A stretch of 64,000 bases of DNA from Pseudomonas sp. NCCP-436 (GTDB lineage: Bacteria > Pseudomonadota > Gammaproteobacteria > Pseudomonadales > Pseudomonadaceae). The position numbers were made by a program, and so were the translations under genes. The stretch lies in the NCBI RefSeq assembly GCF_019656335.1, contig NZ_BPLZ01000004.1, positions 1 to 64,000 of the forward strand, in the 5' to 3' direction. The notes under the pieces were generated by a model. It ran no database searches, had not been told where the DNA came from, and worked only from the letters and a program-made list of their open reading frames with translations. Below are positions 38,720-47,252 of this stretch, piece by piece; the stretch's first letter is position 1; each line of letters begins with the position of its first letter.

Positions 38720-41220
38720 TGAAACTGTCCATGAGTCGCCTGCTGACGCTGGCCTGGAGGCAGTTATTACGCGATGCCCGTGCCGGTGAGTTGCGCATTC
38801 TGTTTCTTGCGCTGCTGGTGGCCGTTTCGGCCAGCAGCGCCATCGGCTATTTCGGCGCCCGCCTGCACGATGCCATGCTACTGCGGGCCAGCGAGTTTCT
38901 TGCCGCTGACCTGCGTCTGAGCGGCAGCACGGCAGCAACACCCGAGCAAATCGACGGTGGCTTGCGGTTGGGACTGGAGCATGCACAGACCGTGGAATTT
39001 TCCAGTGTGGTCGCTGGCGCCGAGGCCATTCAACTGGTTAATGTCAAGGCAGTCAGCAGCAACTACCCACTGCGCGGTGAGCTAAGGGGGACTACCGCAC
39101 CCTATGCGACGGAGCAACACCTGGCTGCACCTGCTTCTGGCGAGGTCTGGGCTGAGGCACGGCTACTAGTGGCGCTTGATCTGAAGATAGGTGACGAGAT
39201 CGAAATCGGCGCCAGACAACTTCGCCTGAGTCGAGTACTGACCCACGACCCTGCCACTTCCGGCGACTTCTACAGTCTGACCCCACGAGTCCTGATGAGC
39301 CTCGAGGATCTGCCTTCGACCGAAGTGGTGCAGCCTGGCAGCCGAGTACGTTTTCATGACCTTTGGCGAGGCGATAGCACCACCCTCGCGGTCTACCGCC
39401 AAACCATGGAGGCGGATCTAGCACCACATCAGCGTCTGGAGGACGCCCGCGATGGAAACCGGCAGATTGGCGGTGCCCTCGGTCGCGCTGAGCGCTACCT
39501 GAATCTTGCCAGCCTCGCTGCGGTGCTACTTGCAGGGGTCGCTGTGGCCCTCTCAGCTGCTCGCTTCGCCCGCCGGCGCTACGACGCCAGTGCGCTGCTG
39601 CGCTGTCTTGGTCTATCCCGTCGGGAGACGCTGGCACTATTCGCCCTGCAACTGTCCGCGCTTGGCCTGATTGCCAGCCTACTCGGCGCCCTGCTCGGTT
39701 GGGCTGGCCAGCACCTGCTGTTCCATCTGCTACGTGACCTGCTGCCAGCGAATTTACCGCCTGCTGGTGTGGCACCGGCACTGGCCGGAATCGCCACCGG
39801 CCTGGTGGCCCTGGCAGGGTTTGCTCTGCCGCCGCTGGCTGCCTTGGGACGTGTACCGCCACTACGGGTGCTGCGACGAGACATCCTGCCGCTGCCGCCC
39901 AGTACCTGGTTGATCTATACCGCTGCCCTACTCGCTCTGGGGCTGATCATGTGGCGGCTAAGTCTGGATCTGAGCTTGACCCTGTCGTTGCTCGCTGGAG
40001 GCCTGCTGGCGGCACTACTGCTGGGTGGTCTGTTGCTGCTAGGGATGCAGAGCCTGCGCCGCCTGCTACAGCGTGCTGCCCTACCCTGGCGCCTGGGCCT
40101 GGGACAACTGCTACGCCATCCGTTGGCAGCTGCCGGTCAGTCGCTGGCCTTCGGCCTGATTTTGATGGCCATGGCACTGATTGCCGTACTGCGTGGCGAA
40201 CTACTCGACACTTGGCAGGAACAGTTGCCGGAGAACGCACCCAATCACTTCGCCCTGAACATCCTACCTGCCGAGCACGACGCCTTTGCGGAGCACCTGA
40301 CGCGCTTGTCGGCACATTCCTCTCCACTGTACCCGATAGTTCCCGGTCGCCTGCTGTCGATCAATGGCGAACCTGTGCGCCAGTTGGTAAGCAAGGAAAG
40401 CCGTGGCGAACGCGCGATCCAACGTGACCTGAGCCTCACCTGGGCACAGCAACTGCCAGAGGGTAACCGGATCGATAGAGGCCTGTGGTGGCCCGAACGT
40501 GGTCGGCGCGAAATACCTGGCGTCTCGGTTGAAGCCGAACTGGCACAGAGCCTGCGGCTCAAGATTGGTGACCGTCTGCGCTTTCATGTCGAAGGAGTCG
40601 AGCGCGAAGCGGAAGTCAGCAGCCTGCGCAGTGTGGAGTGGGACAGCTTCAGGCCCAACTTCTACATGATCTTCGAGCCACAGACGCTGGAGGACCTGCC
40701 TGTCACCTATCTGACCAGCTTCTACCTGCCACCGGACCGAGACAGCGAACTGGTGGCCCTCAGCCGAGCATTCCCCACGGTCAGCCTGTTGCAGGTCGAT
40801 GCCTTGCTGGAGCAGCTGCGCGCTATCGTGGCACAAGTAACGCTGGCCATTGAATACGTATTACTGTTCGTGCTCGCCGCCGGTATCACGGTGTTGCTGG
40901 CCGGGCTACAGGCCACGCTGGACGAACGCATCCACCAGGGTGCTCTGCTGCGGGCACTTGGCGCGGAAAGACGCCTGCTGGTCAATGCACGGCGTGCCGA
41001 ATTCGGCCTTCTGGGGGCGGCCGCCGGCCTGCTTGCTGCACTGGGCTGCGAACTGGTGACCTACCTGCTCTACCACTACACCCTGGATCTGCGCTGGCAA
41101 CCACACTACTGGCTGCTGGTGCTGCCACTGATAGGTGCTTTACTGGTGGGCTTCGCCGGTGTGTTTGGTACTCGCCGGGCGCTCAACGCCAGCCCACTAA
41201 GCGTACTGCGCGAGGGCTGA
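38719..41220 (+). CDS. ABC transporter permease (YbbP-like, FtsX/MacB superfamily)
   Basis: This 833-residue protein has an N-terminal TM helix (about 24-45), a large periplasmic domain and then a FtsX-type helical block, duplicated, for about ten membrane helices in all. The end shows ADEFGLLGAAAG-like and FAGVFGTRRALNASPLSVLREG motifs typical of YbbP. Together with the preceding ATPase it is inferred to move hydrophobic molecules out of or across the inner membrane. The substrate is unknown, and proximity to TesA hints at lipids. Confidence 0.88.
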   Translation: MKLSMSRLLTLAWRQLLRDARAGELRILFLALLVAVSASSAIGYFGARLHDAMLLRASEFLAADLRLSGSTAATPEQIDGGLRLGLEHAQTVEFSSVVAGAEAIQLVNVKAVSSNYPLRGELRGTTAPYATEQHLAAPASGEVWAEARLLVALDLKIGDEIEIGARQLRLSRVLTHDPATSGDFYSLTPRVLMSLEDLPSTEVVQPGSRVRFHDLWRGDSTTLAVYRQTMEADLAPHQRLEDARDGNRQIGGALGRAERYLNLASLAAVLLAGVAVALSAARFARRRYDASALLRCLGLSRRETLALFALQLSALGLIASLLGALLGWAGQHLLFHLLRDLLPANLPPAGVAPALAGIATGLVALAGFALPPLAALGRVPPLRVLRRDILPLPPSTWLIYTAALLALGLIMWRLSLDLSLTLSLLAGGLLAALLLGGLLLLGMQSLRRLLQRAALPWRLGLGQLLRHPLAAAGQSLAFGLILMAMALIAVLRGELLDTWQEQLPENAPNHFALNILPAEHDAFAEHLTRLSAHSSPLYPIVPGRLLSINGEPVRQLVSKESRGERAIQRDLSLTWAQQLPEGNRIDRGLWWPERGRREIPGVSVEAELAQSLRLKIGDRLRFHVEGVEREAEVSSLRSVEWDSFRPNFYMIFEPQTLEDLPVTYLTSFYLPPDRDSELVALSRAFPTVSLLQVDALLEQLRAIVAQVTLAIEYVLLFVLAAGITVLLAGLQATLDERIHQGALLRALGAERRLLVNARRAEFGLLGAAAGLLAALGCELVTYLLYHYTLDLRWQPHYWLLVLPLIGALLVGFAGVFGTRRALNASPLSVLREG

Positions 41221-41273
41221 GCTGTCGTGAGCGTTTTGCTAGACTGGCCTGCCCTGAAGCCAACTGAGATGCC

Positions 41274-41771
41274 ATGAGTCGTTACCGTCCACCCCGCCCC
41301 GCCGGTACCCCGCTGATCACTCCCGAAGGCGAAGCGCGCCTGCGCGCCGAGCTGCATGAGCTGTGGCATGTCCGCCGCCCGCAGGTAACCCAGGCTGTCA
41401 GCGAAGCCGCCGCTCAGGGTGATCGCTCGGAAAATGCCGAGTACACCTATGGTAAGAAGATGCTACGCGAGATCGACAGCCGTGTGCGCTTCCTGACCAA
41501 GCGCCTGGAAAAGCTCAAGGTGGTCAGCGAGAAACCGTCCGATCCGAACAAGGTGTATTTCGGCGCCTGGGTAACCATCGAGGATGAGGACGGCGAACAG
41601 TCGCGCTACCGCATCGTGGGCCCCGACGAACTGGATCTGAAACAGGGTCTGATCAGCATCGACTCGCCACTGGCCCGCGCCCTGGTCGGCAAGGAACTGG
41701 ACGCCGAGGTGCGGGTACACAGCCCCGGCGGCGAGAAGACCTGCTACATCGTCGAAATCAACTACCCATAG
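41274..41771 (+). CDS. greB: transcription elongation factor GreB
   Basis: This 165-residue factor rescues backtracked RNA polymerase by stimulating transcript cleavage. The N-terminal coiled coil carries the acidic tip [21 protein letters not shown], and the C-terminal FKBP-like domain has VGPDELD and [15 protein letters not shown]. The basic patch near [17 protein letters not shown] is the GreB type. It stands alone just after the ABC permease and converges on a small hypothetical gene. Confidence 0.95.
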   Translation: MSRYRPPRPAGTPLITPEGEARLRAELHELWHVRRPQVTQAVSEAAAQGDRSENAEYTYGKKMLREIDSRVRFLTKRLEKLKVVSEKPSDPNKVYFGAWVTIEDEDGEQSRYRIVGPDELDLKQGLISIDSPLARALVGKELDAEVRVHSPGGEKTCYIVEINYP

Positions 41772-41781
41772 GCGCAGACAT

Positions 41782-42090
41782 TCAACGTCGGGTAATCAGC
41801 CCCTGACGCGCTACCCGTACCAGCTCCTGCACCGTCTCGGCCACAGCCTCGGCAGCCGGAGCCTGAATCACCGCCAGGTCGAAGCTGTCTCGGGCGAAAC
41901 GGGACAAAGATTCGCCGTTTTGCACGAACTGGATGCGAAAGGCACGCGGCCCGCCCCAACGCTTGGGCCAGCCTTCTAGGTAGCGCAGCAGGGTCGGTTG
42001 GTGATTTCCGCCCAGCAGAACACGGGGATTGCGCAGTTGCAAGCCGGTGGTAATAGGCACCAGACGAATCGGGGGTTTGGGACAAATCAT
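41782..42090 (-). CDS. conserved hypothetical protein
   Basis: This 102-residue protein has no family I can name. The C-terminal half (DSFDLAVIQAPAAEAVAETVQELVRVARQGLI) is reminiscent of the last strand-helix part of a SAM methyltransferase, but no SAM-binding glycine motif is present. Codon use is like its neighbours. The 181 bases between it and the LacI-family gene hold no other frame I would call. Confidence 0.6.
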   Translation of the reverse strand: MICPKPPIRLVPITTGLQLRNPRVLLGGNHQPTLLRYLEGWPKRWGGPRAFRIQFVQNGESLSRFARDSFDLAVIQAPAAEAVAETVQELVRVARQGLITRR

Positions 42091-42271
42091 TTATCGAGTC
42101 TCCGCCTCGGGCATCCCGCTGGGCAGCGGTGAGAGGCGACACCGAACCAGCGCTTTAGCGGAATTTCAGGCGTTGATGACAACACCCTGAGGCGCCCCGC
42201 AAGTAGCTGTTTAAATCGGCGCAAGGAGGCATCCTAGAGACTTGCTTGCGATAGTGTCAAGAAGCGATTTC

Positions 42272-43291
42272 TCAGGCGCTGTCACGCATCACCAGTTCGA
42301 ACCCCACATCGATGCAGCGCTGCTCGGGGGTTTCTCCGCGCATCAGGGTCAGCAGCATGCCTGCGGCCAGTTCGCCAATACGCCCCCGGGTGGTACGCAC
42401 CGTACTCAGGGCCGGATGCATCCAGGCGGCGGCCGGCAGATCGTTGAAGCCGGCGATTGCCAGGCGCCCCGGCACATCCAGACCAAGCTGACGCGCCCGG
42501 AACAGTGCGCCCATGGCCAGGTCATCGTTGTTGAAAAACACCGCATCGATCTGCGGCTGCTGGGCCAGCAGGCGATCAAGCAGCTCCGCCCCCAGGCCAA
42601 TGGAAGAAAACTCCGGTGTCAGCAGCTCCAGTGACGCGTCATAGCGGCCGAGTTCGCGCATCACCTGCCGATAACCCTCGGCCCTTTGCAGAGTACGCGG
42701 GTCAAGCTGGGCTGCGGCAAAGGCGATATGCCGATAGCCACGCTGCACCAGCGCACGGGTCATCGTCGCACCGGCATCGATCTGAGAGAAACCGACACAG
42801 TAGTCTTCCGGATCCTCGCTAAGCTCCATCAAGGTCACCAGCGGGCAATTGCTCGCTCCGAGAATCTCCCGTGCCGAATCGCTGCGTTCGAATCCGGTCA
42901 GCAGCAGCCCTGCAGGCTGGTGCGCCAGGTAGGCGCGCAGCAAGCGCTCATCCTCCTCAACACGGTAGTGGCTGACACCAATCATCATCTCGAAGCCTGC
43001 CGGCATCAGCACCCGCTGAATGGCCTCGACAGTATCAACAAATACCGAGTTGGAGAGCGATGGAATCACTACCGCCACCAGATTCGAGCGCGAACTGGCC
43101 AACGCACGTGCTGCCGGGTTCGGTACGTATCCGAGTTCCCGCGCTGCCCGCATCACCTGCTCGCGCAGGCTGTCAGACACCCGTCCGGGCTGCGATAGTG
43201 CCCGCGAGGCCGACATCAGTGAGCAACCTGCGGCCTTGGCTACATCGGATAGGGTGACGCGTTCGGCGGAACGACGACGACGTTGACTCAT
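42272..43291 (-). CDS. gntR: LacI-family regulator, probable gluconate repressor GntR
   Basis: This 339-residue repressor has the LacI helix-turn-helix near residues 13-33 (TLSDVAKAAGCSLMSASRALSQPGRVSD), hinge YVPNPAARALAS, and a periplasmic-binding-like effector domain. It resembles Pseudomonas and enteric GntR gluconate repressors. It lies last in a same-strand cluster with a TRAP transporter and gluconokinase, so gluconate or 6-phosphogluconate is the likely inducer. The GATAGCGCTAAC words at 46370 and 47020 are candidate operators. The ATG at 43291 was chosen over an upstream in-frame codon by family alignment. Confidence 0.85.
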   Translation of the reverse strand: MSQRRRRSAERVTLSDVAKAAGCSLMSASRALSQPGRVSDSLREQVMRAARELGYVPNPAARALASSRSNLVAVVIPSLSNSVFVDTVEAIQRVLMPAGFEMMIGVSHYRVEEDERLLRAYLAHQPAGLLLTGFERSDSAREILGASNCPLVTLMELSEDPEDYCVGFSQIDAGATMTRALVQRGYRHIAFAAAQLDPRTLQRAEGYRQVMRELGRYDASLELLTPEFSSIGLGAELLDRLLAQQPQIDAVFFNNDDLAMGALFRARQLGLDVPGRLAIAGFNDLPAAAWMHPALSTVRTTRGRIGELAAGMLLTLMRGETPEQRCIDVGFELVMRDSA

Positions 43292-43445
43292 GCTGCCTCC
43301 ATAAAAAACCAGGCGCGATTCTAGCAGGCTGCCACTCAACTACCTGCTACTTGGCGTGCTTGATTAAAACGCGGGGTACGCAGCCCGGAGCAAAGTCGCC
43401 ATGCAAGGAGCTGCCTCCCCGCAAAAAACGGCAGCGGACGCACAT

Positions 43446-44459
43446 CTACAAGGCGGCCTTCTCTGCCTCCTGCTGAACTTTTTCGAACAACTCTCGGCCC
43501 ACCGTATCGATTACCTTTTGTACAGCCGGAGCCGCTTTCTCGCGCATGCGCCGCACCTCGCCGGCATCGATCTCGTTAACCTGCATACCTTTGGCCTGAA
43601 GCTCGGCCAAGGCGCGCTGGGCTTCCTCGCGAGTGTCCAGACGCTCGAAGTCACGAGCCTTGCGCGCAGCCTCCAGCAGGATACCCTGCTCGGTTGCCGA
43701 GAGTTTGTCCCACCAACGCTTGGACACGGTGACTATCCACGGGCTGTAGGCATGATTGGTCACCGTCAGGTACTTCTGCACCTCGTAGAAGCGCGATGTA
43801 AGGATGGTATTGAATGGGTTCTCCTGACCATCCACAGCGCGCGTCTCCAGCGCCGTGAACAACTCGGAGAATGGTAACGGCAAGGCATTGGCGCCCATCA
43901 TCCGGAAGGTTTCGAGAAACACCGGATTGGGCATCACGCGCAGTTTGATGCCGGAGAACTCTTCCAGCCGGGTAACAGGACGAACATTGTTGGTCAGGTT
44001 GCGGAAGCCATTCTCCCAATACACCAGCCCGACCAGTCCCTTCTCCTCAAGCTTGTCCATGATCTCACGGCCGACCGGACCATCGAGCACGGCATCAGCC
44101 TGCTGCGCGCTGCTGAACAGGAACGGTGTATCCCATACCGCCATTTCCTTGCTGATGCCGACCAGAGTAGCTGTGGAGCCCACCATTATTTCCTGTGCCC
44201 CACCGATTAGCGCCCTCTGCATCTGGTCATCCGAGCCCAGACTGGCCGCACCAAAGGCACGCACCTTGAGTTTGCCGTCTGAAGCTCTGGCCACCTCTTC
44301 GGCGAACAATTTAACAGCCCGCCCCTGGTTGCTGTTCTCATTGAGACCGTAGCCAAAGCGGATCATCCGCGAGCGAATCTCCTCGGCCTGAACATTGGCC
44401 GTAACCAGCGAACTGCACAGCAGTGCAGAGGTAAGCAGTGCGATGAAAGGACGTTTCAT
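43446..44459 (-). CDS. TRAP transporter substrate-binding protein (DctP family)
   Basis: This 337-residue periplasmic protein has a signal peptide (about residues 1-25) followed by IRFGYGLNENSNQGRAV, a DQMQRALIGGAQEIMVGS segment and GIKLRVMPNPVFLETFRMMGANALPLPFSELFTAL. The last contains the conserved Arg that holds the substrate carboxylate. The TRAP operon also encodes the large and small membrane subunits. Gluconate or a related sugar acid is the probable ligand because of the linked gluconokinase and GntR-like repressor. Confidence 0.92.
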   Translation of the reverse strand: MKRPFIALLTSALLCSSLVTANVQAEEIRSRMIRFGYGLNENSNQGRAVKLFAEEVARASDGKLKVRAFGAASLGSDDQMQRALIGGAQEIMVGSTATLVGISKEMAVWDTPFLFSSAQQADAVLDGPVGREIMDKLEEKGLVGLVYWENGFRNLTNNVRPVTRLEEFSGIKLRVMPNPVFLETFRMMGANALPLPFSELFTALETRAVDGQENPFNTILTSRFYEVQKYLTVTNHAYSPWIVTVSKRWWDKLSATEQGILLEAARKARDFERLDTREEAQRALAELQAKGMQVNEIDAGEVRRMREKAAPAVQKVIDTVGRELFEKVQQEAEKAAL

Positions 44460-44475
44460 GAGATATAGCCTCTTA

Positions 44476-44483
44476 TTTTTGTT
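44476..44483 (-). promoter_or_regulatory. CA-motif candidate before the DctP gene
   Basis: On the minus strand AACAAAAA is followed by TAAGAGG, the ribosome site, 16 bases before the ATG. It fits AAnAAnAA, the Hfq/Crc motif. The match is A-rich, so chance is possible. Confidence 0.35.
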
Positions 44484-44501
44484 CAGCAGTAAGAACCAGA
44501 C

Positions 44502-45779
44502 TCAGCGCATCCAGGCCAGGGGAGCAGTGATGATTTGCGGGAAGGCTATCAACAGCAGAACGATGCCCAGATAAGTCAGGAAGAACGGCATGATGCCGCG
44601 CACCAGCACCTCGATGCGGATACGGCCGATACCACCCACCACATTGAGAACGGTGCTGACCGGCGGAGTAATCAGGCCGATCGAGCAAATCAGCACGAAC
44701 ATCACACCAAAGTACACGGGATCAATACCTGCCTTGGCCGCCAGCGGCGCCAGCACCGGCGCCAGAATCAGTACGGTAGGCGTCAGATCAAGCACCATGC
44801 CGACCAGAATCATCAGCACCATCACACCCAGCATCAGCAGTTGCGGATGCTGGGCCAGCGGGCCGAGCATGGCACCTATTTCATCGGGCAACTGGGCCAG
44901 CGTGACCATGTAGGCAGACGCCGTAGCGGCAGCACAAAGAAACATCACAGAAGCCGTGGTGCGGCTGGCGCGCGTCAGGGTCTCAATCAACCCTTCCCAG
45001 GTCAGCTCGCGATAGAACAGGGTCGAGACGCCCAGAGCATAGACCGCCGCCACTACTGCAGCTTCAGTAGGGGTGAAGATGCCGAAGCGCAGACCGCCGA
45101 CGATGATCACCGGCAGCATCAGTGCCGCCACACCATCGACCAGCACCCGCCGACGCTCGGCGGCGCTGGCCTTGGGCGGAGTTGGCTCGGTAAAGCCCCG
45201 GGTTATCAGATGCCAGGCGACGATCAGGCCCGTTCCCATGATCAGTCCGGGTACGACCCCGGCCATGAACAGCTGGCTGATGGAGGTGTTGGTGACCACA
45301 CCGTAGATCACGAAGGCCATCGATGGCGGCAGGATCAGCGCGATGATGCCGCCGGCAGCTACCAGCCCGGCCGACGAATGCAGAGGATAGCCGCGCTGAC
45401 GCATCATGGGCAGCAGCAGCGTAGCCAGTGCGGCAGTATCCGCCAGCGCCGAGCCGGACATGCTTGCCAGCAGCATCGCCGCAGCAATAGCCACATAGCC
45501 GAGCCCTCCGCGCATATGACCGAAGTAAGCCTGCGCCATGGCGATGATGCGTCGGGAAATCCCGCCAGCATTCATCAACTCACCAGCCAGAACGAAGAAC
45601 GGAATGGCCAGTAGCGGAAAGCTGTCAGCCCCGGCCAAAAGATTCTGAGCCAGCAGTTGCACATCCCAAAAGTCCAGATACCACATCAGTACGGCGGCAG
45701 TGAGCAACAAGGCGAAGGCGATCGGCATTCCGAAAGCCATGAAGCCCAGTAGCGACGAAAGAAAAACTGCGACAGTCAT
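44502..45779 (-). CDS. TRAP transporter large permease (DctM family)
   Basis: This 425-residue protein has about 12 membrane helices and the DctM signatures: AGELMNAGGISRRIIAMAQA, GSALADTAALATLLLPMM, ILPPSMAFVIYGVVTNTSISQLFMAGVVPG, and the closing GLITPPVSTVLNVVGGIGRI. It is the ion-coupled transport subunit. The ATG at 45779 has GAGG upstream and begins at the expected MTVAVFLSSLLG. A gap of 59 bases separates it from the GntK-DctQ fusion and 42 bases from the DctP gene. Confidence 0.93.
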   Translation of the reverse strand: MTVAVFLSSLLGFMAFGMPIAFALLLTAAVLMWYLDFWDVQLLAQNLLAGADSFPLLAIPFFVLAGELMNAGGISRRIIAMAQAYFGHMRGGLGYVAIAAAMLLASMSGSALADTAALATLLLPMMRQRGYPLHSSAGLVAAGGIIALILPPSMAFVIYGVVTNTSISQLFMAGVVPGLIMGTGLIVAWHLITRGFTEPTPPKASAAERRRVLVDGVAALMLPVIIVGGLRFGIFTPTEAAVVAAVYALGVSTLFYRELTWEGLIETLTRASRTTASVMFLCAAATASAYMVTLAQLPDEIGAMLGPLAQHPQLLMLGVMVLMILVGMVLDLTPTVLILAPVLAPLAAKAGIDPVYFGVMFVLICSIGLITPPVSTVLNVVGGIGRIRIEVLVRGIMPFFLTYLGIVLLLIAFPQIITAPLAWMR

Positions 45780-45809
45780 CGGCGAATCCTCGGCGGGCAT
45801 TGCCCGATT

Positions 45810-45817
45810 TTGTTATT
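45810..45817 (-). promoter_or_regulatory. CA-motif candidate before the DctM gene
   Basis: On the minus strand AATAACAA fits AAnAAnAA and lies 30 bases before the ATG at 45779, in the spacer after the fusion gene. Hfq/Crc control would suit a sugar-acid uptake operon. Confidence 0.35.
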
Positions 45818-45838
45818 GGCGTCGTGCAAATTCGGGCG

Positions 45839-46969
45839 TCAGTCCGCCGCGATACCAGTCAGTCCAGTTGATGTATTGGTCAGAGGTCGACGCCAGACAT
45901 TGACCAGTTGCACCAGCGCCAGAATTACCAGTGCCGACATGCAGCCGAGAATCGGCAGCATGGTCAGCACCAATGGATAGCCCGTCACCGTACTGAGATT
46001 GCCCCAGCCATATTCCACCTGGTTCCATGCCCCCACTGCCGAGAGCAGACTGGCCACTGTCACAAGCAACCAGCTGCAGGAGTCCACCAGTCGCTGCGCC
46101 AATCCGGGGAAACGATCACGGATCATGCGAAAGCACATCAGTTCACCACGACGCATGCTCGAAGCCACACCGACAAAAACCAGCCAGACAAAGGCCAGCC
46201 GCGACAGCTCCTCCGCCCCTGCCCAGCCGGTGCCGAAGACATAGCGCAGTACTACATTGCCGAACACAGCTACCACCATGAAAGTCATCAGCAAGGCCAT
46301 CATGCCGTCGGTTAGTCGGTCGAACAGGTGTGCTACTCGTCCCTCATAGATATGCTCTTTGCCTGCACAGTTAGCGCTATCATGTTGAGACGAAACAAGT
46401 ACCTCTCCTGCCCCGGCAAAAGGCGACTGAATATCGCTCTGAAACCAGTTGCAAACCTCTTCGACCAGCACCTCGCGCGTATTAACCGCGTCCAGTACCA
46501 GTACCCCTGGCTCTCCGTCAGGATCTTCGAGAGTCGAGAACTGGCTGTCGACCAGCGAAGCAGGCATGAAATGTCCGGGTCGGTTGCCAACCCTTTGCAG
46601 TGCAGTGAGCGGATCAATCCTCAGGTGCACGAAAGACAAATCTGGAAGCGCTTGGCGCAGGCGCTCACGGTAGGCCCGTTTGAGCGCCGAGCAGGACAGC
46701 ACAAAGCCCTCTCCAGCCGCCTTGGCCGCCTGCATTTCCTGGCACAAGGCATCGAGCCACTGCTGGCGATCATCGTCATTGAGAGGGATTCCAGCACGCA
46801 TGCGGGCGACATTATCGGCACTGTGGAAATCATCGGCTTCGATATGACGCCATTGCAGGCGGGAGGCGACTACGCTGCTGATGTCACTCTTGCCGGAACC
46901 GCTGACGCCCATAACCACTAGGGCTCGGGTAGATGGCTTGGCAGCAGAGGCTAAAGGCTGGTACGGCAT
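45839..46969 (-). CDS. gluconokinase (GntK) fused to TRAP small permease (DctQ)
   Basis: One uninterrupted 376-codon frame joins two normally separate proteins. Residues about 15-177 are a complete GntK: P-loop GVSGSGKS (21-28), ADDFHSADNVARM, PLNDDDRQQWL, SCSALKRAYRE, RPGHFMPASLVDSQFSTLE. Residues about 213-360 are DctQ with four membrane helices and the LRYVFGTGWAGAEELSRLAFVW signature split around its first loop. Residues 178-212 form a hydrophilic linker without domain character. The start has CAGGAG five bases upstream. A short helix-rich operator-like DNA word lies inside the linker. The kinase would sit at the membrane beside the importer and phosphorylate gluconate on entry. No in-frame internal start with a ribosome site exists for DctQ alone; the ATG at 46347 is out of frame. 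A frameshift or assembly error remains possible. Confidence 0.85.
   Translation of the reverse strand: MPYQPLASAAKPSTRALVVMGVSGSGKSDISSVVASRLQWRHIEADDFHSADNVARMRAGIPLNDDDRQQWLDALCQEMQAAKAAGEGFVLSCSALKRAYRERLRQALPDLSFVHLRIDPLTALQRVGNRPGHFMPASLVDSQFSTLEDPDGEPGVLVLDAVNTREVLVEEVCNWFQSDIQSPFAGAGEVLVSSQHDSANCAGKEHIYEGRVAHLFDRLTDGMMALLMTFMVVAVFGNVVLRYVFGTGWAGAEELSRLAFVWLVFVGVASSMRRGELMCFRMIRDRFPGLAQRLVDSCSWLLVTVASLLSAVGAWNQVEYGWGNLSTVTGYPLVLTMLPILGCMSALVILALVQLVNVWRRPLTNTSTGLTGIAAD
46370..46381. promoter_or_regulatory. operator-like word inside the GntK-DctQ linker
   Basis: GATAGCGCTAAC on the minus strand is identical over 12 bases to the word at 47020-47031. It contains the near-palindrome ATAGCGCTAA with the central CG typical of LacI-family operators, and the core TAGCGCT that I recall for the P. 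aeruginosa GntR operator. It falls at residues about 197-200 of the fusion protein. It may mark a former or active promoter for the TRAP genes. Confidence 0.5.
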
Positions 46970-47019
46970 GTGAACTCCTGGGCACCATCGGGGTGGGCCG
47001 CTCATTGTTTGAATCGAAT

Positions 47020-47031
47020 GTTAGCGCTATC
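47020..47031. promoter_or_regulatory. probable GntR-like operator and promoter of the gluconate operon
   Basis: GATAGCGCTAAC on the minus strand overlaps a possible -10 element TAACAT, with TTGTCG 17 bases upstream as a -35. It lies 50 bases before the fusion start. Repressor binding here would block the whole minus-strand operon. The promoter is inferred from spacing. Confidence 0.5.
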
Positions 47032-47252
47032 CATCAACCTCGACAAGTCGTACAAAAAAGATTTTTCACCGCTGTCGCCGCGTATGTCCGAGACCGTCAA
47101 CCTACCATTGATGGCCGCCAGAGCAGCAGAGATGCGACCAAAGTAGTGCGACCAATACACAAGTCGCAGTCGACTATCAGTCCATGGCACCTGCGGCGCT
47201 TGCCTGGCACTACTGGCAGCCCTAGAGAAAGAAATCGCGAAAGGAAGTTTCC

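Noticed and set aside
44535..45614. 359-codon plus-strand frame opposite the DctM gene
   Set aside because: Very rich in His, Gln and Arg, as expected for the complement of a hydrophobic membrane protein.
46333..46347. ATG at 46347 with AGAG upstream as an independent dctQ start
   Set aside because: It is out of frame with DctQ and meets a TAG after four codons. It may be a relic, but it cannot start the DctQ domain in this sequence.
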